From Kovacikia minuta CCNUW1 (GTDB lineage Bacteria > Cyanobacteriota > Cyanobacteriia > Leptolyngbyales > Leptolyngbyaceae): DNA of 64,000 nucleotides. Positions 46,255 to 55,735 of the stretch are shown here, piece after piece (within the stretch, counting starts at the first letter, position 1; each line of letters opens with the position of its first letter). A program made the translations under genes and the position numbers. Under the pieces are notes generated by a model. It saw only the letters and a list, made by a program, of their open reading frames with translations, was not told where the DNA came from and made no database searches. Location: positions 4,030,001 through 4,094,000 of the forward strand of contig NZ_CP083582.1 in NCBI RefSeq assembly GCF_020091585.1, read 5' to 3'.

Positions 46255-46469
46255 GTGGCAGGGAGTAGAGTTAAGTGGCAGTTTCAAGTCACCAGTTCCC
46301 AGTATCAGTTTGACGACTGGGATTTGTTCACTGACCACTGTTGATCGTTTCCTCTCCTCCTCCTTTCCCCTCTTCTCACTTCACGGATGTGGGTGATGTG
46401 TTCTGAGGAAAGACAGGTGTAGGGTGTCGAGAGAGAATTTCGACGGTTGAGTTTGAAGCGTTGAGCTTT

Positions 46470-46829
46470 AGAGGGTGTTTGAAAAGTCCTACTGTCGGTA
46501 GCAAAGATGCGATCCCCCTAAGTCCCCCTTAATCAGGGAGACTTTAAGCCTGTTTCCCCCCTTTTTAAGGCTACGGTGTACACACAAGTCGATCGCTGAT
46601 TCGTTTTCCGAAAACCTGATCCTCCACAACCTTGATTTCTCGTTGCCGGTTCTCAATAAGCCGAGATTATTGAGATTTCAGCCAATTTCCAAAGTTGAGG
46701 CAGAGCAAGGGTTTCAGGACTTGTGTTCACAGATTTCCGACTTGTGTGTACACGGTAGCCTTTTTAAGGGGGGTTAGGGGGGATCTCTGAGTGTTGCATC
46801 TTACAGTCCTACCTTTTCAAACATCCTCT
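46470..46829. mobile_element. Foldback MITE-like element (360 bp), nested structure
   Basis: Outer ends AGAGGGTGTTTGAAAAG (left) and its mirror CTTTTCAAACATCCTCT (right) flank the element with TTA on both sides. Inside, GATCCCCCTAAGTCCCCC is mirrored by GGGGGGTTAGGGGGGATC. Further in, GTGTACACACAAGTC near 46578 is mirrored by GACTTGTGTGTACAC near 46740. No ORF lies inside. It may be one large foldback element, or a second element inserted in the first. Confidence 0.7.
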
Positions 46830-46946
46830 TAGGTTAGCCAGTTCTTTTTCTAATTCTTAACGCTCAATTCTTAACGCTCAATTCTTAATTCCCGATTCTC
46901 AGTTACACCGTCTATCCTTATTCCTGAAATCTCCGAGGTGCCTGCC

Positions 46947-47760
46947 GTGGGTTTAGTTTCGCTGATCGTCACTGTCTTCAACCGGGAAGATTATCTGAGC
47001 GCAGCCGATTGAAAGTATTCTGGCTCAGACCTATGGGAATTTTGAGTTGCTGATTTGGGATGATGGTTCCACCGATCGCTCCCTCGAAATTGCTCAAGAC
47101 TATGCCAAACAGGATTCCCGTTTGCGGGTGATGGCGGCTCCCCATCGGGGGCGGGTTTTGGCGTTACAGGCGGCGATTGCCCAAACCAGCGGCACCTATC
47201 TGGGTTGGGTCGATAGTGACGATCGGTTAGATTCTAAAGCGCTCCAGGAGACGGTTCCCGTTCTTGACTGCCACCCGGAAACGGGGATGGTTTATACGGA
47301 TTACGTCAATATCAACGCAGCAGGCAGCGTGACCAGCTATGGTCACCGCTGCCACATTCCCTATTCCAAAGAGCGACTGCTGCTGGATTTTATGACGTTT
47401 CACTTTCGCCTCATCCGGCGATCGGTGTTTGACCAGGTGGGCGGCATCGACGGCTCGCTGAACTATGTGGAAGATTATGACCTCTGCCTGCGTTTATCGG
47501 AAGTTACTTCGGTGCGGCGGGTTCGCAAACCCCTTTACTATTACCGTCAACATGCGACCAACGCTTCCCAACAGTGGCGGTTGGAGCAAGTGTTGCGGGC
47601 AAGAGCAGTGGTGCAACGGGCGATCGGGCGACGGGGATTAGCCGATCGGTTTGCCCTGGATGTTCAATTTCCAGAGGGGCGGTTTCTGTTGCGACGGAAG
47701 CGATCCGGGAAGCGGGGAGTGGGGGGTGGGGAATGGGGAGTGGGGAATGCGAGTCGCTCC
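46947..47760 (+). CDS. Family 2 glycosyltransferase, one apparent frameshift, no stop before the next gene
   Basis: It starts at GTG 46947 (MGLVSLIVTVFNREDYLSAA). One extra base near 47007 breaks the frame; removing it gives SAAIESILAQTYGNFELLIW and the rest, as in GT2 enzymes. The catalytic motif is LGWVDSDDRLDSKALQ, and NYVEDYDLCLRLSEV is the acceptor-side motif. The domain ends near HATNASQQWRLEQVLRARAV. No stop follows: the frame crosses a GGGGAGTGGGG repeat (47700-47750) into the haemagglutinin gene. The repeat probably removed the original stop or joined two genes. Likely a surface glycan or protein glycosylation enzyme. Confidence 0.7.
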
Positions 47761-50700
47761 ATGATGGGAGACAAGCCAGCACTTAAACCTTGGGTCGCAG
47801 TCAGTATCGGTTCGGTGTTAGCCACGCTGCCGTTTGCCAGTTTGCCTGGCACAAGGGCTGTGCAAGCCCAATCGATTATTCCGGCAACGGATGGCACGAA
47901 TACCCGCGTTACTCCGACTGGCAACCGATTTGATATTAGCGGGGGAACCCAGGCAGGAGCCAACCTCTTCCACAGCTTTCAGCAGTTTGGGCTGAACCAG
48001 GGACAGATCGCCAATTTTCTTGCCAATCCCTCAATTCAAAACATTTTGGGGCGGGTGACTGGGGGAGATGCCTCAATCATCAATGGGTTAATTCAGGTTA
48101 CGGGGGGAACCGCCAACCTGTATTTGCTCAATCCAGCGGGGATCGTGTTTGGTCGCAATGCCAGTCTGAATGTGTCCGGTTCGTTTACGGCAACCACGGC
48201 AACGGGAGTGGGGTTTGGTTGTGGGGTGTGGGGTGTGGGGTGTGGGGGTTGGTTTAATGCAGTGGGAGAAAATACCTACGCCAATTTGGTGGGTAATCCG
48301 GCGGCGTTTGCGTTTGCGGTGAACCAGCCAGGAGCGGTGGTGAATGCGGGCAACCTTACGATGGGGACAGGTCAAACCATCACATTGCTCGGAGGTGTGG
48401 TCGTCAATACAGGGCAGGTGTCTGCCCCCGGAGGGCTGGTCACGATCGCTGCGGTTCCCGGACAAAACCTGCTTCGCCTGACTCAACTCGGTAGTTTACT
48501 GAGCTTTGAAATTCAACCCCTCTCTAATCAACCCAACTCCCTATCTCCTAGCCCCTATCTCCTAGCTCCTCCTTCTCTGCCCCAACTCCTTACGGGTGGC
48601 AACCTGGAGAGTGCCACTGGGGTAAGGGTCAATCCAGATGGCAGCATCCGCTTAGTTGGAACGAATCAGAACATCCCGGTTCAAGCGGGAACAGTGGTAG
48701 TTTCAGGAACGCTTGCTGTCTCCGGTGAAACGGCAGGAACAGTGCAGGTTCTGGGAAATCGGGTGGGGATACTGAACGCCACCATCCAGGCATCTGGCGA
48801 TACGGGCGGAGGAACTGTCCTGATTGGGGGTGGCTATCGTGGACAGGGAACGGTTCCCAATGCCAGCAGCACCTTTGTTGATGCGGATTCAGTTATTACT
48901 GCCGATAGTTTGCTGAATGGAACGGGTGGGCAGGTGGTGGTGTGGGCAGACAACGTAACCCGTTTTCTGGGCAACATCAGTGCCCGGGGCGGGGCTAACG
49001 CTGGGAATGGGGGGTTGGTGGAGGTATCGGGTAAGCAGGATTTGATCTACCGGGGGTGGGTGGATACCAGCGCCCCTGCTGGGAATCCTGGGATGCTGCT
49101 GCTTGATCCGGAGAACATTACCATCGTTGCGGGTGGGACTGGCTCCAATGACACGGCATTACCTGAGATCTTTAGTACCGATTTTCCAGGTCAATCGATC
49201 ACTATTTCCCAGGCAGCGATCGAGGGATTTGGCTATGGCAATATTCTCCTGGAAGCGACGAATAATATCACCATTGAACCGTTAACGGGTGGCACACTTA
49301 CCTTTGGCTTATCCTCTTCGGTGACCCTGCGGGCAGATGCGGATGGCAATGGGGTGGGCAATTTTTCCATGAATCCCACCAATACTCTGGTGACACCCGG
49401 AATTGATTTGTCCATCTCTGGGGCAAACCTGGCTGTGGGAAATATCCAGACGACAAATGGTCGCATCTCCCAGGCAGGGAATGTTGACCTTTCGGCATCT
49501 GGCAATATCACGACTGGGAATATTGATGCCAGCAGTATCACAGGTTTAGGGTATGGGGGAGGCAATGTCAGAATTTCCAGTGCGTCTGGGGCGATCGCGA
49601 CCGGAACCATTTCCACCCGCAGCGACAGTCAGGCTGGTTTCGTCGAACTATCTGCCCCATCCAGTAGTGGCAATATCAGCTTTTCCAGCATTGATGCCAG
49701 GGGGACAACGGCGGGAGGAGCGGTTTCAATGATCGCAGGCGGCTTAGTTCGAGGAACTGGATTGCTGAATAGTCCTGGTAGCCCAACGATCGATAGTAGC
49801 GGGGGCAGTGTTTCCGGTGCCATTACCATTCAACATGATGGGGGCGCGTTGGGAATTCCTTTTATCGTTGGGGATGCAACAATCAATGGCACCGCTGGAG
49901 CCATCACCAATGGCACAACTAGCGCACCCAATACCGTCTCTCCAGGGCAGGCTTTTCCCGGCAACTTTACTCAAACCGATATCCAACTCCTGACCTCTTC
50001 CCCCTCCAATTTCCCCCCCGACTCCCCACCCCTTCCCCCTCCAACCGATGAGAACCCTCTGCCCAATTTGGAACAACAGGAAGACATTGCCGATGATTTG
50101 ACCCCATCTCAGGAAGAGGAGTTGCCAGTTGAAATTCCCCAGCTAGATGCGGCGATCGGGACTGAATCTAATGCTGAGATTGCCCAGCGGGAAGATGCGG
50201 TGACGGACGAGTTTGAAGATTATCTGGATTTGCCGAATCCGGTGCCAAAAGTTACGCCAGAGGAAGCTGTGAATATTCTGGAGCAGATTGGGGCGGAGAC
50301 AGGGATCAAACCCGCGTTAGTTTATGCTTCCTTTGTCCCAGTATTGATGTCTGTTTCTGGCAATCAACCACGATCGCCCATCAGTCAGGGGCTACAGCCA
50401 CGGGATGATGATCAGTTGGAGTTGGTGGTAATTACCGCCCAAGGGCAGCCCATCCGCAGGTTGGTTGCAGGAGCAACCCGTGGTCAGGTACTCAAAGCAA
50501 TCCAACAATTTTTGAATGAAATTACCGATCCACGGAAAGTTCGGACAACCAGTTACTTGCCGTTAGCCAGGCAACTCTATCGCTGGCTGGTTGCTCCGAT
50601 CGAAACGGACCTGCAAGCACGGGGTATCGGTAACCTGGCTTATATCTCCGATACGGGATTGCGCTTTGTGCCGCTGGCAGCGTTGCACGATGGCAAGCAA

Positions 50701-51448
50701 TTTCTGGTAGAAAAATTCAGTGTGGGGCTAATGCCCAGCCTCAGTTTGACGGACACCCGCTATGCTCCCCTCAAGAGTGCCCCCGTCCTGGCAATGGGTG
50801 CCTCCGAATTTGCCGACCTGCCGCCCCTACCCGCAGTTCCCACCGAATTGTCATTAATCACCCGCAACATCCGCCAGGGAACAGCCTTTCTGAATCAAGC
50901 CTTTACGTTGGAGAACTTGAAGCAACAACGGCAGCAAACGCCCTACCAGATCATTCATCTGGCAACCCACAGCGAATTCCAATCCGGTGCTTTGGGCAAT
51001 TCCTACATCCAACTCTGGGATACCCGACTTCGAGTAGACCAACTTCGGCAGTTGGGCTGGAGCAACCCGCCTGTTGAATTGCTGGTTCTAAGTGCCTGCC
51101 GCACCGCCCTGGGCAGCGATGATGCGGAGTTAGGCTTTGCTGGATTTGCCGTGCAAGCAGGCGTCAAATCTGCCCTGGCAAGTTTGTGGAATGTCAGCGA
51201 GTCAGGGCACCTTGGGTTTAATGACGGAGTTCTACCGCCAACTGCAAACCGCCCCGATTAAAGCAGAGGCGCTGAGACGGGCGCAGATTGCCATGCTTAG
51301 AGGAGAGGTGCAAATTGAAGCCGGACAACTACGCAGCTCGCGCGGGGGGGAACTGGTTCTCCCGGCAACCCTAACAGTCGGTGGAAAACTCCCCCTGTTC
51401 CATCCCTACTACTGGTCAGCGTTTACATTGATTGGGAGTCCGTGGTGA
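47761..51448 (+). CDS. Filamentous haemagglutinin domain protein with C-terminal CHAT protease, one apparent frameshift
   Basis: A protein of about 1230 residues taken from ATG 47761, where a signal peptide begins (MMGDKPALKPWVAVSIGSVL, ending AVQAQS). The two-partner-secretion haemagglutinin domain follows (NRFDISGGTQAGANLFHSFQ, LIQVTGGTANLYLLNPAGIV), then glycine-rich beta-helix repeats. The C-terminus is a CHAT caspase-like protease with His in IHLATHSEF (codon 50968) and Cys in LVLSACRTALG (codon 51097). Near 51203 one extra base shifts the frame; the last 80 residues (LGLMTEFYRQLQTAPIKAEA to YYWSAFTLIGSPW) restore the family's end. Such proteins are common in cyanobacteria; the target is unknown. 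Confidence 0.8.
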
Positions 51449-51451
51449 GAA

Positions 51452-53419
51452 CTAACCCTGCCGCAATTTATCTAATACGCCCCGGTCTTCCAGCGTCGAG
51501 GTGTCGCCAGAGACTTCTTCCCCAGCGGCAAGCGATCGCAGCAGTCGGCGCATAATTTTGCCAGAACGGGTTTTGGGGAGGGCATCGGCAAACCGGATTT
51601 CTCCCGGACGGGCGATCGCGCCAATCTCGCTCACCACATGTTGCTTCAGTTCTTTCAATAGCTCATTGCTGGCACTGTAATGATTTTCCAGCGTGACAAA
51701 GGCAACAATATCCTGCCCCTTCAATTCATCCGGTTTGCCCACCACAGCGGCTTCCGCCACTGCCGGATGGGATACCAACGCCGATTCTACCTCCATTGTG
51801 CCAAGGCGGTGCCCAGCGACATTAATCACATCATCGACCCGACCCATGACCCAGAAATAACCGTCTTCATCCTGGCGGGCACCGTCGCCTGCGAAATAAA
51901 GATACTGCCCATCTTTGGGAGGAATGTGTTCCCAGTAGGTCCGCCGGAAGCGCTCCGGATCGCCATAAACAGTGCGCATCATACCGGGCCAGGGGTGGCG
52001 CACAGCCAGGTAGCCGCCATTATTTTCACCAACGGGGTTACCCTCCAGATCCACCACATCCGCCAAAATGCCCGGAAAGGGTAAGGTTGCCGACCCCGGT
52101 TTGGTGGGAATTGCCCCCGGCAGGGGAGTGATCATGATGCCGCCCGTCTCTGTTTGCCACCAGGTATCCACGATCGGGCAACGCTCTCCGCCAATCACCC
52201 GGTAATACCACATCCAGGCTTCTGGGTTGATCGGTTCGCCCACGGTTCCCAATAACCGCAAGGAGGACAAATTCCGTGCCTTAGGCAAATGTTCACCCAT
52301 TTTGATAAATGCTCGGATTGCTGTAGGGGCGGTGTAAAACACGTTAACGCCGTACTTCTCAATCACATCCCAAAAGCAGCCAGGGTTAGAAGCACGCGGC
52401 GCACCTTCATACATCAGGGTTGTGGCACCGTTGGAAAGCGGTCCATAGACGATATAGCTATGTCCGGTAATCCAACCGACATCAGCGGTACACCAGTAAA
52501 CATCCTCCTCCCGCAGATCAAAGATCCACTGAGTCGTCATGTGGGTATAGAGGTTATAGCCTGCTGTGGTATGGACAACACCCTTCGGTTTGCCCGTACT
52601 ACCAGAGGTGTAGAGAATGAACAGCATATCTTCGCTGTCCATTGGCTCGGCGGGGCAATCCGCCGCCGCACCCGCCTGTAAATCGTGCCACCAGTGGTCG
52701 CGCCCGGGTTCCATAGAAATCGATTGTCCCGTCCGTTTGACCACTAAGGTATTTTGGACGCTGGGGGCACTGTTGTTTGCCAGTGCTTTGTCTACCTGAT
52801 CTTTTAAGGGAACGATCGCGTCCTTTCGCCAGCCCCCATCAGCGGTAATGACCAGTTTTGCCTCGGCATCAATCAGCCGATCGCGGAGTGCCTCGGCGCT
52901 AAAGCCACCAAATACCACCGAGTGGGGCGCACCAATTCGGGCACAGGCAAGCATGGCGATCGCCGCTTCTGGAATCATGGGCATGTAGATCCCAACCCGA
53001 TCGCCCTTCTGTACCCCCAATTGTTTCAGCACATTGGCAAACTGGCACACCTCCCGGTGCAACTGGGCATAGGTGAGGGTGCGAGAATCCCCCGGTTCCC
53101 CTTCCCAAATCAGCGCTGCCTTATTTCGTCGCCAGGTCGTCAGGTGCCGATCCAGACAGTTGTAGGAAATATTGGTCTTACCGTTGACAAACCATTTAGC
53201 AAACGGTGGCTGCCAGTCTAAAACCGTATCCCACTTCTGAAACCAGTGCAGTTCCGTTTCTGCCAGTTCTGCCCAAAATGCCTGAGGATCGGCTTTCGCC
53301 TTGTCGTATAGCCTGTGATACTCCTCCAGGCTTTTAATCCGCGCGTTCTGGGAAAATTCCGCAGGGGGATGGAACAAACGCTTCTCTTGCAGGATGGATT
53401 CGATCGACGATTCAGACAT
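51452..53419 (-). CDS. acs: Acetyl-CoA synthetase
   Basis: A 655-residue AMP-forming acetate-CoA ligase started at [20 protein letters not shown]; an upstream ATG at 53449 is less typical. Adenylation motifs: [20 protein letters not shown] (A3, P-loop), [29 protein letters not shown] (A5) and [20 protein letters not shown] (A7). The lysine in [15 protein letters not shown] (A10) is the site acetylated in other bacteria to switch the enzyme off. It makes acetyl-CoA from acetate and ATP. The gene converges with the CHAT gene, 3 bases from its end. Confidence 0.95.
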   Translation of the reverse strand: MSESSIESILQEKRLFHPPAEFSQNARIKSLEEYHRLYDKAKADPQAFWAELAETELHWFQKWDTVLDWQPPFAKWFVNGKTNISYNCLDRHLTTWRRNKAALIWEGEPGDSRTLTYAQLHREVCQFANVLKQLGVQKGDRVGIYMPMIPEAAIAMLACARIGAPHSVVFGGFSAEALRDRLIDAEAKLVITADGGWRKDAIVPLKDQVDKALANNSAPSVQNTLVVKRTGQSISMEPGRDHWWHDLQAGAAADCPAEPMDSEDMLFILYTSGSTGKPKGVVHTTAGYNLYTHMTTQWIFDLREEDVYWCTADVGWITGHSYIVYGPLSNGATTLMYEGAPRASNPGCFWDVIEKYGVNVFYTAPTAIRAFIKMGEHLPKARNLSSLRLLGTVGEPINPEAWMWYYRVIGGERCPIVDTWWQTETGGIMITPLPGAIPTKPGSATLPFPGILADVVDLEGNPVGENNGGYLAVRHPWPGMMRTVYGDPERFRRTYWEHIPPKDGQYLYFAGDGARQDEDGYFWVMGRVDDVINVAGHRLGTMEVESALVSHPAVAEAAVVGKPDELKGQDIVAFVTLENHYSASNELLKELKQHVVSEIGAIARPGEIRFADALPKTRSGKIMRRLLRSLAAGEEVSGDTSTLEDRGVLDKLRQG

Positions 53420-53519
53420 AACGCTGAGGGACTGAAGGGACTCTTTCAAACATTACTTTTTCAGCATACAGATTTGCTGCCCCCTCGGTTCATCTCTTTG
53501 AATTTGTAAAGGATTGTTT

Positions 53520-53625
53520 GGAGGGGCGGTGGTTATCGAGTAGGAGTTAGGAATCAGGAGTTAGGAGTCAGGAGTTAGGAGTTAGGAGTTAGGGGTTAGG
53601 AGTTAGGAATCAGGAGAAATATCAA
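53520..53625. repeat. AGGAGTT heptamer array
   Basis: About ten imperfect copies of AGGAGTTAGGAGTCA-type units stand in tandem. This is a classic cyanobacterial short tandem repeat between acs and the ATPase unit. No gene is seen in 53420-54177 apart from these arrays. Confidence 0.75.
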
Positions 53626-53794
53626 TGGACCAATGACCAATACTAAAATCAGGCTGAGAGTGCGAAACAAACGGGCTTAAGTGACTGTCAAGACTATAGA
53701 GCGATCGAGGGTAGTATAGGGCGCGGGAGGTGGGGGAGTAGAGAGGAGTATGGGGGAGTAGAGAGTAGGAGGAGGGTTTTGAGTTTTGAGTTTC

Positions 53795-53865
53795 CTCCAC
53801 CTGACTTCTACCCCCTACCCCCTACCCCCTACCCCCTACCGCCTACCCCCTACCCCAATGTCACC
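53795..53865. repeat. CCCCTAC heptamer array
   Basis: CCCCTAC or CCGCCTAC is repeated about eight times in perfect phase of seven bases. Such arrays vary in copy number between strains. Confidence 0.8.
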
Positions 53866-53954
53866 CTGACGGGTACTGTAAAAAATTTTCAACCCTGCAA
53901 GAATAATGGTAAGAATGCCCCCATACAGCAAACTCTAGTCAAGCGAGGTAAATC

Positions 53955-54115
53955 CGTGATCAGGCAGAAGGCAGAGGGCAGAGGGCAGAAGGAGAAAATG
54001 AATGATTTCCTCCTGCCTTCTGCCTCCTGCCCTCTGCCTCAGTAAAAAATGTGGTTGAATGCGGCTATAGAACTAATTTCCTTCTGCCTTCTGCCTCCTG
54101 CCCTCTGCCTTCTTC
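53955..54115. repeat. GGCAGAAGGCAGAGG / CCTTCTGCCTCCTG repeats
   Basis: Purine-rich GCAGAAGGCAGAGG units on the left are followed by two blocks of CTTCTGCCTCCTGCCCTC, giving a mirrored arrangement upstream of the ATPase gene. It may fold as a hairpin in the leader. Confidence 0.65.
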
Positions 54116-54177
54116 AATTTGAATTGACAATTGCCAATTGGCGGTGTTCTGGACTGAGTTGAGCTTCTCTGGTAAAC

Positions 54178-55566
54178 ATGATGGGCGTAGATTTTCAACG
54201 GTTTTTTGAGGCGTGCCAGCCCGATCGATCCTTGAATTTAGCAAAATCTGAGGATCGGCAGTATTACATTGACTTTTCCCCCGTTCGGGGCAACCGGATT
54301 ATTCAAAAATTGAGGAAAACGATTAGCCTCTCTAGAACTCCCACCTGCCAACTATTTAGTGGGCACGTTGGCTGTGGCAAAACCACGGAATTATTCCGGC
54401 TCAAGAATGAACTCGAAATGGAAGGCTTTTATGTCGTCTATTTCGAGAGCACTGAGGATTTGGAACTGGATAATGTGGATGTCACCGATGTGTTGCTGGC
54501 GATCGCCCGTCAAGTGAGTGAAAAACTGGAGCGGGATCAAATCCATCTGCAACCACAGGGCTTCCGAAAACTCTTGCAGGATGCGGTTGCCTTCCTGCAA
54601 ACCCCGATCGACCTGACGGGCACACAGCTTACCCTACCCGGTGGCGCTAAGATGAGCGCCAATCGGGACGGTAAATTTGAGTTTTCCTTGCCCCTGGGAA
54701 TTGCCAGTATTACCGCCGAGGCAAAAAAAGATAAGGATCTCCACGAACGGCTACGTCAGTACCTTGCCCCCCGCACAAATACGCTTTTAAGTGTGATTAA
54801 CGAAGAACTCCTGAAACCTGCGACCGCCGCTCTGATGGCGCAGGGCAAACGGGGGTTGGTGGTAATGGTAGACAACCTCGATCGGATTGGTGCCCAGCTT
54901 AACAAAGCAAACCGCCCCCAGAATGAATATCTATTTATTGAACAGGGGGCTGAACTCCGCAAACTTTCCTGCCATTTAATTTACACTGTTCCCCTGGTGT
55001 TACTGTTCACCAACGAGCGGGATCTGCTGGTTAATCGCCTGGGTGGAGGAGCCGAACCAACGGTGTTACCGATGGTACCAGTCCAATCCCGTGATGGGCA
55101 GGTTTATCAGGAGGGAATGCGTTTGTTGCGTCAAATGGTGCTGGCGCGTGCTTTTCCAGATGTAATCTCCGAGCAGGAGCGGGTGGAGCGGGTGGATGAA
55201 ATCTTTGAAGATCCTTCCCTCCTCGATCGCCTCTGTTTCATCAGCGGCGGACATGTTCGCAAACTCATGTCCCTCTTGTTTTCTTGTCTGCAAGTAGACG
55301 ATTTGCCGCTGTCCAGCCGGGGCTTGGAAAATGTGATTCGAGACTACCGGGATGCACTCCTGGTGACTGTAGATGACGAAGAATGGGAACTGATTGTGCA
55401 GGTCATTCAGCGCCAGGGAGGGGTGATTCAGGGCGAGAAACAATTCAAAGTGCTGCTGCCCAGCACCTTTTTCTTTGAATACCGGGACAATGAAGGTCGC
55501 TGGTTTGGGCTTAACCCGGTTCTGGCAGAAACACGGGAATACAAAAATTTGGTTAGACAAGTCTAG
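54178..55566 (+). CDS. AAA-like P-loop ATPase
   Basis: A 462-residue protein. Walker A is GHVGCGKT at 62-69 (QLFSGHVGCGKTTELFRLKN) and Walker B is GLVVMVDNLDRIG with Asp near 232. The order (Walker A, helix, VVYFESTED, Walker B, then a helical lid) fits KAP/STAND-like AAA proteins. A unique segment at 140-190 (LTGTQLTLPGGAKMSANRDG) lies between. The C-terminal half is helical with no clear effector domain. It precedes a TPR-nSTAND-WD40 gene on the same strand with 169 bases between, so the two likely work together as a signalling or conflict unit. No membrane segment is seen. Substrate and partner are unknown. Confidence 0.7.
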   Translation: MMGVDFQRFFEACQPDRSLNLAKSEDRQYYIDFSPVRGNRIIQKLRKTISLSRTPTCQLFSGHVGCGKTTELFRLKNELEMEGFYVVYFESTEDLELDNVDVTDVLLAIARQVSEKLERDQIHLQPQGFRKLLQDAVAFLQTPIDLTGTQLTLPGGAKMSANRDGKFEFSLPLGIASITAEAKKDKDLHERLRQYLAPRTNTLLSVINEELLKPATAALMAQGKRGLVVMVDNLDRIGAQLNKANRPQNEYLFIEQGAELRKLSCHLIYTVPLVLLFTNERDLLVNRLGGGAEPTVLPMVPVQSRDGQVYQEGMRLLRQMVLARAFPDVISEQERVERVDEIFEDPSLLDRLCFISGGHVRKLMSLLFSCLQVDDLPLSSRGLENVIRDYRDALLVTVDDEEWELIVQVIQRQGGVIQGEKQFKVLLPSTFFFEYRDNEGRWFGLNPVLAETREYKNLVRQV

Positions 55567-55585
55567 AGCATCGGTAAAATATTCC

Positions 55586-55652
55586 GAGAAACTGGGTTTC
55601 TGGCAAGGATATACAACAAACTTAGGCATCCCACAGAAGAAACCCGGTTTCT
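55586..55652. repeat. AGAAACCCGGTTTCT-type pair
   Basis: GAGAAACTGGGTTTCT (55586-55601) and AGAAACCCGGTTTCT (55638-55652) form the same paired motif as at 9581-9648, here in the spacer between the two ATPase genes. The pair could fold and set the ratio of the two genes' transcripts. Confidence 0.65.
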
Positions 55653-55735
55653 GTAGCGACGTTCTAATCGAGATTGGCGCAAATCTGCCTGCTATTTTGG
55701 CTTCTGACGCCTGACGCCTGATTCCCTCAGATGAA

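Noticed and set aside
51137-51448. Separate 103-codon gene after the CHAT protein
   Set aside because: It encodes the CHAT C-terminus in the frame restored by removing one base.
53520-54115. Tandem repeats as a CRISPR or centromere-like array
   Set aside because: Seven-base units without spacers; typical short tandem repeats of cyanobacteria.
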